NCBI GenBank assembly: GCA_023213395.1
Contig: CM041465.1
Coordinates: 249,371,741-249,435,740 of the forward strand
Direction of reading: 5' to 3'
Source of the DNA: Cycas panzhihuaensis
Lineage: Eukaryota > Cycadophyta
DNA: 64,000 bases
Part shown: positions 53,461 through 64,000 of the stretch, piece by piece
How positions within the stretch are numbered: position 1 is the first letter of the stretch
Layout: every line of letters begins with the position of its first letter
Notes under the pieces: model-generated
What the model was told of the DNA's origin: nothing
Seen by the model: the letters and a program-made list of their open reading frames with translations, nothing else
Databases searched by the model: none
Made by a program: the position numbers and the translations under genes

Positions 53461-54993
53461 ATTTGATTCCCTGTGGCTAAGGCTATTTGTCATTTTAGAA
53501 ATAATTAGAAATAATACATTTAGGTTAAATAATGAGTTGTATATCCTAGTCAATGATGATTCCTCAATCCCTTCTTTCAGTCATGATAAAGGTATGAAGA
53601 TATACACCCTATGTAAATATTATACATAAAATATTTTGAGGCAGTAGTTAAGCTTGGGCAAAATTTTTTATTTTAAATAATGCCTTTAGTGACTTGCAAG
53701 TGGTCATTCAAAGTAAAGAGACTAGTTGTTACCACTTCGAACAATACCTCTAGAATTTTGTTGATCATATTTGAGTTCTTTAGCATACAAGACTAATGAT
53801 ATGCAAGAATTAGGTGATAGTATTGGCTAAAACATGATGGAGAGCTAAGATTTTGAATAAGAATCTAAATAATAGAGCAACTTAGCATAGAGACGAGTTT
53901 TCATGAAGCATTAACAAATATGATATAGGGACCTCATTGTACATACCTATATTTATGGAGTTGTAGAAGATTTTAAATATGGGAGTATTTCACACGAGTG
54001 TCATAATCATTAAGAGGAGCTTCACAAGTGAGTGCTTCATTGGAGGTAGCATTTTGGAAGATCTTGTGATGGTTAGTATTAGCAAGGGAAGATTTAGTAG
54101 CAAAGGTGTCATAAGGGGAAAATGTTAAAATATTATAAGACTATAGGAAGTGTTCTTTTTAAAAGAAGGTGATAAAAGATTAATCCCCATAGGATAAAGG
54201 TTCATGAGAAAGTGAGTCATGGAGTGAATCAGGACTATTGATCACCATACATATGCTTTCATCTAAAGAGATTTGAGATAAAGTCTTTCCCTTATTTAGA
54301 GCAATCAGAGAGGTAACAAATATTAGAGCAAGTTACAAGGGAGTGAGACACAAAGTAAATGAGAGTTGTTGGATTGGATATGTGATAATATCAAAAGGAG
54401 TTTGAAACTTAGATGTTTACTTAATGAGCGATAGGATAAATAGTGAAGTGGATGCTCAATTCTAATTAATGAGGAAGAATATCAATTGTCTAATCATGAC
54501 ACATGTTAACATCTCATACATTGGGGTCTTATAGAGGTAGTGGAAGATTAATATTAGGTTACTAAGAGAACTAGTAGAGATACAATCACTGAGGCCATTA
54601 AATTAAGATATACATGTCGATATCTAAGGAGTTTCACAATCAAGCCTGTTTCTTAATGGTGGCAATAAGAAATATATAACAAATCAATGTAAGATGTGAA
54701 GTAACTCTTTGCAAGGAGAGCTAATAATAGGAAGAATAATCATGGTTATTAAATAGATGCCATGTATTACTAAATAAAGCAGTTTTTGGACAACAAGTTC
54801 ATGACCTTAATAAAAGGTAACTTTAATTATAATTTATAGTTATTAGTGAGGGGTTGAGTTACCAGATATTTATAAAGATATGTAATGCCTCATGTTTCAT
54901 ATCTTTACTGAATAAAAAGAGTTATAAAGGATCCATTTAGGAATTAGAGTTTAGTAAAGTGCAAGGGCACAAAGATACTAAGGATTGTATTAA
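53461..54993 (+). mobile_element. Gypsy-B 3' non-coding region (downstream unit)
   Basis: Sequence between integrase and the 3' LTR. Its last 1.3 kb are collinear with 17555-18197 plus 21160-21709. No open frame with a domain is visible, so any extra ORF once present is lost. It provides the empty-site version for the LARD-A insertion (near 54385-54435). Confidence 0.75.
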
Positions 54994-56712
54994 TATTGAG
55001 TGTGTCAAAATAAGGGCTTCCCAAGCATCTAACTAGTATGATTTAATCCTCTCTAGTTGGTATCATTTGTCACTCACAATAGAGCATTTACAACATAGAT
55101 TGACCCTTGGGTTTATTTAATCTTAAAGGTTATTGAATTATGAAAAAGGCTAAATTGACATGTGCATGCCTAACTAACCAATTAAATCTTAAGGACTTGA
55201 TATTAAGGATGTAGACTAGCTTATGAGATCTAGAAGTTATTCAATTGAGCTATATGCCAACCTGGATCTAGTAGATTCACTACTAATATTCTAGTTAAAA
55301 CAATAATTAATAGGTAAAGGAGAAGGATCACTAATGATTGGGTATCTTTGACACACTAAGAAGGTATCTTATGTAATTCCAGCTACCTCTAATCCTTAAC
55401 AAGTAGTTAGAAAGAATTTTAGCTCTTATCTATAGGGAGTATGAGGTTAAGCTATAAAGGAGAAGAACACAAAAAAAAGATTCAAACTCTACTTGCTCTT
55501 ATTAGTATAATTTATCTCACTAAACTTGCCTTTTCTTTCCTTCCTTTTATCATTCCATTTATTTGTTTATGTAGTTTAATGGTATGCCATCCTTTGTTCT
55601 CAGGGCATTACTCTAAAAGCTATAATTATGTAGGTCACAAATAGAAGTTCAATTATAGTGGAAGTACCATAAAGGCTGAAGTTTTGAAGGTGTTATGTTT
55701 GTTTATCTATATAGGGGTTAAATCCTTGGTTTACTACCTCTACTTCTGGTTCTAGTGTAAATTGGTTCTCCTCTAAGTATTAAGTTGTAATACTAGTCAT
55801 TTAACCCTATTGGTATACTTGTAATATGATTTGATCTTCCAATATGTATATTTATTCTTCAAGTTTTATTATTAATAGTTATTTTGGTAATAAAATTAGT
55901 GAATGAATGTGTACTGACCCTTGTCGGATATTTATATGGAAACATGAATCCATTATTATTCTTTCACAATCGATAACTCATTCATTAAATTGAAAGATAA
56001 GTCATTAAGTTGTACTAGTATATTTACTTAACAATTTGATATTGTGCATTAGATATGATTACTAGATTCTTTTCCTTTCATCCCCACTTTCCCTAATTTA
56101 TTAGTTAATAGATCAGGTGATTAAGCTATGATTGTTTCCTTATATATCAATATGATATTTTGTCAAACCTTCTTTTCTCCAATAAGTTATTAGTTAATAG
56201 ATCAAGTGATTAAGTTGTGCTATTTTGCTTAGATATAACTCTTATATTTTATTGGATTCCTTGCTTCCCTTCATCCCCACTTTCCTCTAGGTTATTTTTC
56301 AGTAGATCATTTGATTAAGTTATGCTAGCTTGCCTAGATATCAATCTTACAATCTTATACTTAGTTAGACTCCCTATTTCCTTTTGTACCCACTTTCCTA
56401 TACTATTAGTTAGTAAATGAAGTAATTAAGTTGTGGTAGTTTGCTTATGTATCAATCTAATATTTTATAGAACTCCTTACTTCCCTTGCATCCCCTACAT
56501 TCTTCTATGACACACCACAATAAACGATTATTTAAATTTCTTCCAATTATATAAATATTAACTACATTTACAATGTGAATCACCCCTACTAAAGCAAAGG
56601 GTCTTACGACCTCTCACTATTGACCCTTGTCCCTAAGCCAACCTTAAATATCTATTAGCTAATCAATACTCTCACTAGTTGCTTTTAGACAATAAAAGGA
56701 TGAGGGGTAACA
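54994..56712 (+). repeat. Gypsy-B LTR, right copy (1.7 kb)
   Basis: Starts TATTGAGTGTGTCAAAA (TG changed to TA) and ends GGGGTAACA. Partner of 29023-30727. It contains the same four-unit tandem array (repeat block starts near 56116, 56206, 56310 and 56421). It closes the downstream gypsy-B unit. Confidence 0.88.
56030..56495 (+). repeat. Imperfect tandem repeats within gypsy-B LTR (right copy)
   Basis: Four diverged units of about 90-110 bp with TTCCCTTCATCCCCACTTTCC and GTGATTAAGTTGTG-like blocks, corresponding to 30060-30510. Confidence 0.8.
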
Positions 56713-56770
56713 TTACCGTAGAAGCATAAGTCATCAAGTTATAAAGGTAACTTAAGAAATAAGGAGGGGG

Positions 56771-57124
56771 TGTTAGCAAGTGCAGTTCTAGTTTGGGTTA
56801 AGTGTTCGAGATCCGCTCCACAAATCACTTGCAGACTTTTGACATGATGGTCAATAACGCCTATAACAAGGGTTATGGGCCCACATGTCTCAAGTTCAAA
56901 TCCCATGTCTACTAAGGTTGGGCGCATAATTGGCTCCTGCTTGAGTGTGCTTGGTGGCCTCCTCTTGTACCTGCTTGGGGGGGTGCATGTTGTATGGTCG
57001 AAGCAGACCTTCTCCTCACAAGGGGGTGTTATCAGGTGCAGTTCCAGTATAAGTTAAGTATTCAAGATCCACTCTACAAATCACCTACAAGCTTTGGACA
57101 TGATGGTCAATAGTGCCTCTAATT
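56771..57124 (+). mobile_element. TRIM-2 candidate: 354-bp element with 98-bp terminal repeats
   Basis: Direct repeats 56771-56868 and 57027-57124 start TGTTAGCAAGTGCAGTTC and TGTTATCAGGTGCAGTTC and share TTAAGT.TTC.AGATCC and GACATGATGGTCAATA. The second repeat is preceded by a purine tract CACAAGGGGG (57017-57026). Flanking GGGGG (56766-56770) and GGAGG (57125-57129) may be a target duplication. The first repeat ends ATAACA. The 158-bp internal part is GC-richer and has no tRNA-iMet site. It contains AAGTTCAAATCCC, which resembles a pol III B box, so a SINE-related origin is an alternative. Confidence 0.6.
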
Positions 57125-57148
57125 GGAGGAGAGTAGTCCTATGAGGAA

Positions 57149-57162
57149 TTTTTTTTTTTTTT
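57149..57162. repeat. Poly-T tract
   Basis: A run of about 14 Ts soon after TRIM-2, possibly the tail of a minus-strand retroposon, though nothing else supports that. Confidence 0.6.
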
Positions 57163-60100
57163 AATAATTATTATCATTTTTAGACACTTCTTAGCAACAT
57201 AGGCATGGATGCATATCAATTTTAAAGCCCTAAATGGATGTATGTTGTAAATATGGAACATGTGTATTGGAAATGGATAAAAACAACTCTAAGAACAATT
57301 TTAATATATGGAATCAATAAGATTACAAGAACAACATAAGAATGGTTAAAGGAACGACTCATAATAGTTATGATATTGAAAATCAACCCTTAAGGAACAA
57401 TTGTTAGTAATTATTATAAAAACTTAATGTAAGAATGATTAGGTGCACAATGTGGAAGGGCTATAATTAAAAGGAATAATTAGAAGGGAATGATAATTAT
57501 AGTCAAGGAATAGTTGGTGGAACAATACGTATTATGATAATGATTACCATGACAAACAGTATAAATATATGGTTATATCAAAGGACATCATTAATAATAA
57601 GTTGTTAGTCGTAAATGAGTCACTTTTTTATGAAGAGCCAAAGGCTTTATGTCAAAAGTTGTAGCCTTTTATGTCAAGACACTTAGATTAGGGAATAAAT
57701 AAGGCATTCCCACTGCCCCCTCAGGTTTTAGTGTGTGCACCAATTGAGCTAATATAACCCCAAACATGTGTTCAATGATTGTTTAATAAAATAAGAAGGT
57801 ATACAGAAAATTATATAATGTAATACATGTATATATATGTTACTTGTGGCTCTCCATATATTTGATGCATATATTAAGAGTAACATATAACATTGAAGAT
57901 GATAAATACATTAAGGACAAGTCAAGGTCATAAGAAGACAACTAAGGCCAAATAGAAATAGACATATGACAAAAAAATAAATAGGCAACCTAGGGATGGC
58001 TGGCATATCAACCTTTTGATAGCCCTACGTACTAGATACTAATAAATAATAATGAATATTTAAATATGAAGAAACTGAAAGATTGGACATATAGAAAGTC
58101 AAAGGACTCTCCCCTTCTATTATGGAAGAGAGCATTGTTAATGGTTGAATAGCTCTCAATAGTGTGAATTAGAGACTAGTATGGGTGCAGGTCTTTAGAA
58201 AGCAAAGTGATAATTAGTGCAACAATTATTATAAGAGCAAAAAAGATATTTATTATAGTAAATATCTTGAGAGTTTGATGTAGTACCTATCTTGGAAGTA
58301 GGACTTGGATTATTAATTATAGAAAAATCCTAAAAGATTAGGGTAGAAATCACTATGATAATTATTGAGACAATCTATTGTAGCAATTATTTGGAGATGT
58401 TATGACCATAAATTTTCTATAGTTATTATCATATAAACTCTCTAATTTGATGATCTTATTGAGGGTGGCTCTTGTAGTAGTCTATGGTTGGATAGTGAAT
58501 TAGGTATGATGGATTTCTTCATTAGAGGTACATATATATTTCTACTTTATTTATTTATTATTACATTGATATTAGGCATTATCAATCATGATTAATTATT
58601 TACATTAACACATTGGTTATATGAGCACTAATGTTATGAGATGTAACATGGTTAAAATATTGATTATTTTACTATCTTAACAAATAAATAATTAATATGG
58701 TTTGTGTTCATAAATATGTCCATCAATCCTCAAAGGCTTCCTCTTCATAATTTCATAAGGGTGTGATAAAGAATGTTGAGATACTCTGGCATAACATATG
58801 GCAATATATACAATATTTTTTTTAATGCATTCTCTCGATATTATCTAGTGAGGTTATTAATGTTATGGAATATAACTCACATTTAGATATTAAGATACCA
58901 TCCTTTAGATATAGTCATGAAGTTTAATATATAAAAGCTTCATTATTAATGAGTTTGCCATGCGTTTTTCTTGTATAAAATAATTACAAGCATCAATTGC
59001 TAGCAACTAAGTAGATAAGTGGTTTGTTAAAGGAGGAAGAAAAGTTTTTAAGATGGGTTAGGATAAAAACTCATGAGTGTATATTTCTTTTTATTGTCAT
59101 TTGCTATTTTCGTTTTGTAACCATGAAAGCATTAGTAATTGCATAAGAAGATATGCATAATTTGAAGTTTTGATAAAGATCTGCGACAAAGATAACTTTG
59201 ATAATAGGTTGTGATGGAGAGGGATGCTTGACATTTAGGGCCTTAACATAAGCAAACTTGTTTTTTTAATGCATTATAAACATGTGAATTTTTCATAAAA
59301 TGGAGATGAGCTTGAAAATTAGTTCTTATATCTACTGCTATTCATAATTGTGTTGGTCATATCATCATAATCATAATTGTGCTAACTATATGTTACGCAC
59401 TAATTAGGTTTTATTAAGTCATTAACTTATATATGTTGGCTTAATTTATGGATGTATTTTAAATGACTAGATATGTTTTTCCTTAATTGAGGGGTTGACC
59501 ATTTTGTTAGGCATCAAGAAATGATATTATTATTTTCAGTGATGAATCGTTGATCAACGTGTAAGCGTGCTACACAATATGGCCAATTGCTACATAACTC
59601 TAATGAAGGCACTAAGGTACATCCCAGGATTTTTAAACCTAAGTTTAGGATGGAATCAACATAACCTACAATACTAGACCACATCTAACAAATTAAGATT
59701 TTTTTTATATACTATTTTACATTATGAGTCAAATGATGTCTATGTTAATACATGATATTATAGAAGAGGTGATGATTCTTAATGTAATTTCTTTAACTTT
59801 AGTGCTTCAACAATGTAATTTTAAAATGAGTTGATGAATGTACTTCATTATATCATAATAATAAAATTGGGTGGATTTTAGATTCTTTGTAAGAGGACAC
59901 TCTTGATACAAGCAAGACAAATCATTAGGTGAAACAAATAACTCTTAGTTAAGCAATCCATTATTGATCAAAGCAAGATAAGTCATTAGTGGCAAATGGC
60001 TCTTGGTCAAAGCATATATCATTGGAGTATAATTATATAAGACTCTTAATATAGGTTAGGAACTTTTAGAGAGGTTTTGTAAGCCCCCAAAATTTTGTTT

Positions 60101-60312
60101 TTATATTATAGTTTGCCTAATGGTGTCTTTGACCTTAATAAGGAATGCTTCAACATAACTTCTTTAACACCAAAGTCCATTAATAAAACCTAATTTGACA
60201 TAAAATATATTTTAATCATATTTATATTAATAAAGCACTTACGATACAAAGATTATTAAAATTCCATCTTTAAGCTAGAGAATAAGTGATTTCTTTAGAT
60301 AATTACATGACT
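57163..60312. other. Unclassified AT-rich sequence
   Basis: About 3.1 kb of highly AT-rich DNA without any domain, LTR pair or RNA gene that I can recognise on either strand. It is probably very old repeat sequence. Confidence 0.5.
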
Positions 60313-60408
60313 TATGATTATTATATCATAATAAATAAATAAAGAACCCCTATCCTTAATTATGATTATTATATCATAATAAATAAATAAAGAACCCCTA
60401 TCCTTAAT
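60313..60408. repeat. Perfect 48-bp tandem duplication
   Basis: Two identical 48-bp units (60313-60360, 60361-60408), starting TATGATTATTATATCATAAT and ending CCCTATCCTTAAT. They directly abut the 5' end of LINE-2. Confidence 0.97.
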
Positions 60409-63400
60409 TAGTGGCAGTAGATGCCGAGGATTAGTTCAGACCATTCCCCTCTCTTGTTTCAATTTTCGGACCTAGAAAAATATATTGGATTTCCTTTCAG
60501 GTTTGAACTAATGTGGCTTCGCCACCCTGATTTTCGAAACAAGAATGAGGAATGGTGGGGAGTTCAAATTCGTGGCCATGCAATATATAGATTTTCGAAG
60601 AAGCTAGATTGGGTAAAAAGACAAGTAAAGGTATGGAATAAGGAAGTTTTTCAAAATATCCATGAACTAAATGATAAAACCATCCGCGACCTGAAAGAAA
60701 CAGAGGACATGATACAATGGGAGGGTAGATCACCAGAGCTAGACAAGACAGAGAAGGAATTGGCTGAGAACCTGGAGGAGATTCTCAGTAGAGAGGAAAT
60801 CCATTGGAGACAAAAATCCAGGGCACTATGGTTGGCCGAAGGTGATAGAAACACTAAATTTTTTCATATGACCACATCCAAGCATAGAGCGAGCAACATA
60901 ATTAATAGTCTTCAAAGGGAAGATGGCTCAAAAGTAAGCTCTATGGAAGACATGAAGGAGATGGCAAGTGAATACTTCAAGGACTTATATACTGAACCGC
61001 AGGATGGCGACAAGGACCGAAGGAAGGACTTCCTAAGAAACATCCCCAGTTTGGTGAACGAAGCACAAAATGTTCAGTTGACAGCCCCTTTTACACAGGA
61101 AGAAGTTAGGCTAGCTCTTTTTGGCATGAAGAGAGACAAAGCTCTAGGCCCCGATGGATTCCCCCCGGGGTTTTTTTCAGGAGTTTTGGGACATTATCAA
61201 GGATGACCTGATGGAAGCTCTGCAGGAGTTCTTTGTAAATAACAAGATTCTGCAGGAATGACAGGCCACATTCCTCGTTCTCATCCCTAAGAAAGAAGGG
61301 GCGAAAAGAATGGAAGAGTTTCGCCCTATTAGCCTCTGCAATGTTAAATACAAGATTATAACCAAGGTCTTGGTCAATAGACTAAAAAAAATTATGCCAA
61401 ATATTATCTCCCAAAATCATGACGATTTCCTCCAAGGTAGACAGATCTATGATGGTTTCATAGTAGTTCATGAAATAATTCATTCGATTGCGGAAAGGAA
61501 GGAGCCCGCGATGCTCATCAAAATTGACCTCACTAAGGCCTTTGATAGGGTCTCCTGGGAGTGCTTTCTAGATTGTTTAGAGGCATTTGGCTTTGGGGAA
61601 CCCTAGTGGACTTGGATTAAGCTTTGCATAGGTAATCCACAATTCTCAATTATTATCAATGGCTCATCCTCCAGCTTTTTCCCAGGCTCTAGGGGGCTGA
61701 GACAAGGTGATTCTCTCTCTCCCTTCCTATACATAACGGTGGTTGAAATGTTGGGTAGAACTTTGGAGTCAGCTAGAAGGCAAGGGATTATCAATGGCAT
61801 AAAATCAACAACAGGGGTGGACAATGTGGTCCACCACCAATTCGTGGATGATAATATCTTCTTAGGGAAGGCTGCCACAAGAGAGGCATCTAAATTCAAG
61901 GAGATTTTGGGACACTTTAAGAGGGCTACGTACCAGAAGATAAGTTTGAACAAAAGTAATGTCTACTTCATAAATACTCCGGACTATACCCAAGGTAGGC
62001 TGAGTAGGATTTTAGGGATGGGTATTAAGAAGCTCCCCACAACTTACCTTGGATTGCCTCTCTTCGTAGGTAAGATGACCAAGGAGATGTGGAACCCCCT
62101 CATTGATAGAATGCAAAGGAAACTAGCTGGCTGGAAATGTGCCTTCTTGAGTCTCGCAGAGAAGCTCCAGCTAGTGACTTCTACGCTTCAAAGCATCCCA
62201 GTTTTCTGGATGTCCATATTTAGAATACCGCATAGAATCTCATACCTTATCGAAACCATTTAGAAGAGATTCCTCTGGTCAGGGGCAAAAAATAAAGACA
62301 GGATACATCTCGTGAGCTGGAATAAAGTTTGCACTCCAAAATGGGTTGGAGGTCTCAATCTCAGAAGGATTTCAACGTTTAATGTTGCTTTTGGGGCCAA
62401 GATGTGTTGGCGATTAATCAAAGGGGGAGAGAGACTGTAGGAGAAGATTCTATCACGAAAATATCTGTAAGGTGGCTCTCTCATAGAAAACATTGCCTCG
62501 CCGGTTGGCTCAACCGTCTGGAGGAGTATTCTAAAAGCTTGGAAAGCCATCAAAGAAGGCCTGAAATGGAGATTAGGAGATGGCAGCTCCATTAGGTTAT
62601 GGGAGGATGTGTGGTGTTGTGATAAGACCCTAAAGAAATATCATGATCTGGCTCCTATCCAGGGCCCCTGTGTCAGGCATTATGGATTACATGTAAAAGA
62701 CTACTGGACTGGGAGTGGAAGAAACTGAAGTTGGAGAAATTTTGAGGAAATCTAGGAGGAGCGTCCTTTGCAGGAGGGACTTTACAAAATCAAAAGGATT
62801 TTGGGTAAGACTTATATCCCTAGGACACCTTCGTCGGATTCGGTTGTGTGGCCCTTGAGCTCGTCTGGGGATTACACCGCCAAACAGGGGTACCACTACT
62901 TATATCTAATGAGAGGTGACCAGAGGAATCCAATATTAGAAGGTGTTTGGAAGCTCCCTCTTATCCCCAAGATAGTAGTCTTTTGGTGGATCTGCTTGAG
63001 GAACAAAATACTCACCGTAAAAAAGAGATGGTTCCACCTACCCAATAGGTGCATACTATGTTGCAAAGAAGAGGAATCCATGGACCATATATTCCTTGGG
63101 TGCTCATTCTCAAAGGAAGTATGGAGGATGCTGCTGGAAAAACTGGAGGTGTGCTGGACCTTTTCAGAAAAGGTTGATGACCTATGGCTTGCTTGGCAAA
63201 GCCTATTCAGAAGTAAAATTCTAAGCTGTATTTGGAAGAACGCACTACCGATACTAGCGTGGAATATATGGAAGGAGAGAAACCGAAGAATCTTCCAAGG
63301 GAATCAGATGGACCATCATGCCACATTTAATAAAATCTGTATGGACATCAGGGAAAATGTTAGAAACATATAGGAGAAGCATACAAACCTGACTGAGAAT

Positions 63401-64000
63401 AGGATTCAGCTTAAGTGGGGCATAGAACTAGTATACGAGGTTGTGAAGGTCAGATGTAGCAGTTGGATGCCATCGATGGGGCCATGGCTTAAAATCAACT
63501 TTGACGGTGCCTCAAAGGGGAACCCAGGAGAAGCTCGGGGAGGGGGCATTTGTAGAGATAACAAGGGCACCCCCATTTGGGCCTTTGCGGACTACTATGA
63601 GCACCAAACGGACCACTAACAGAAACACATGCCATGCTTAAAGCACTTGATTTAGCCCTCGAATGAGGCATTCAACGACTAGTAATTGAGGGAGACTCAG
63701 AGGTGGTCATAAATTCGTTGAAAGGCGGGGCCCTCCCAGACTAGAGATTCCAATTCATAATCAATGACGTGAAGGAGAGTATTAAGGGACTACAAGAAGT
63801 ATGTATAAGACATACATTGAGAGAAGGTAACAAAGTTGCTGACTTTTTGGCAAACTAGGGGGTGAAGCATAAGGAAGGCGCTGCGTGGAGGTGTGACTTT
63901 CCTAGGGATCTTATGGTTTTGGTTGAGAAGGAATTGGTCCGAAATAGTTAGTTGAAGGGCTTGTCCTGGCAATGTAATTTTTCCGCCTAAACCGTGGGGA
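60409..64000 (+). mobile_element. LINE-2: 5'-truncated L1-type LINE (runs off the window)
   Basis: Begins abruptly inside ORF2, in the last endonuclease motif (SSDHSPLLF), so the 5' UTR, ORF1 and most of the endonuclease are missing, the usual result of incomplete reverse transcription. The remainder is collinear with LINE-1 but clearly diverged, so it is another member of the same clade. After the ORF2 stop at 63949-63951 it continues with GGCTTGTCCTGGCAATG, similar to the 3' UTR of LINE-1. The tail and right target duplication lie beyond the window. Confidence 0.95.
60421..63951 (+). pseudogene. LINE-2 ORF2: RT, zf-RVT and RNase H
   Basis: Frame 60421-61206 gives the endonuclease end and linker (WWGVQIRGHAIYRFSKKLDW, REEIHWRQKSRALWLAEGDR) into RT (DKALGPDGFPPGFF). 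A run of seven Ts near 61170, one more than the frame needs, shifts the frame. RT continues in frame 2: FRPISLCNVKYKIITKVLVN, IKIDLTKAFDRVSWE, GLRQGDSLSPFL and FVDDNIFLGKA with both catalytic Asp. zf-RVT is near 63045-63105 (CILCCKEEESMDHIFLGC). RNase H (63490-63860) keeps all four acidic positions: INFDGASKGNPG, TETHAMLKAL, IEGDSEVVI and NKVADFLAN, though with a frameshift near 63600 and stops. It is younger looking than LINE-1 but not functional. Confidence 0.95.

Noticed and set aside
29023-56712. Endogenous plant pararetrovirus
   Set aside because: No movement or coat protein signature; LTRs, integrases and target duplications show LTR retrotransposons.
56810-56910. tRNA gene or complete SINE suggested by GTTCGAGATCC and GTTCAAATCCC
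   Set aside because: No matching A box at the right spacing and no acceptor or T-stem pairing; kept only as an alternative origin for TRIM-2.

Overview
This window is plant nuclear DNA made almost entirely of nested, decayed retrotransposons. I find no ordinary host gene, rRNA, tRNA or CRISPR array. The plant origin is shown by L1-type LINEs with a zinc-knuckle ORF1 and a C-terminal RNase H, Ty1/copia and Ty3/gypsy polyproteins with tRNA-iMet primer sites, terminal-repeat retrotransposons in miniature, and a plant mobile domain (PMD) gene carried inside a gypsy element. The species cannot be told from the sequence. Most of the window is AT-rich and heavily mutated; the LINEs and the large gypsy element stand out as younger, GC-richer islands.

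Layout, left to right. (1) 1-1171: end of a minus-strand copia element with its LTR (756-1171), inserted in (2) a decayed minus-strand chromovirus-like gypsy element (1172 to about 5925, continuing as LTR). That gypsy also received a 356-bp TRIM (1873-2228). A full-length but pseudogenised plus-strand LINE (6047-12628, poly-A tail, 10-bp target duplication) landed just beyond its primer site. (3) 12637-17400: unclassified AT-rich DNA with an irregular GGCCATT-type repeat, a strong 38-bp-arm hairpin, and a minus-strand copia remnant. (4) 17555-56712: a compound of a plus-strand Tat/Athila-like gypsy family (called gypsy-B here) arranged internal-LTR-internal-LTR. It is interrupted by a non-autonomous element (LARD-A, 18198-21159), by a minus-strand copia element (about 21710-27000), and by a second copy of the non-autonomous family (LARD-B, 32492-51944). 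LARD-B is itself split, inside its first LTR, by a 16.8-kb minus-strand gypsy element (gypsy-A, 32580-49381) with a perfect 5-bp target duplication GTATG. (5) 56713-60408: a second TRIM-like element, unclassified AT-rich sequence and a perfect 48-bp tandem duplication. (6) 60409-64000: a 5'-truncated plus-strand LINE related to the first one, running off the right edge.

The most interesting object is gypsy-A. On the minus strand it reads LTR, gag, protease, RT, RNase H, integrase. After integrase it carries about 4.5 kb of extra DNA with two cargo regions. One is a divergently oriented (plus-strand) two-exon PMD gene with a recognisable intron. The other is a second RNase H-like domain (hallmark TNNEAEYTAMIEAL) on the minus strand, placed after the PMD gene and just before the 3' LTR. 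Its gag-pol lies in one reading frame for more than 5 kb, broken only by stop codons, many of them TAG where Trp is expected.

All coding regions are broken, so nothing here is expected to be active. Boundaries quoted to the base rest on TG...CA ends, paired LTRs, PBS or target duplications; other boundaries are approximate. All identities were judged by eye.
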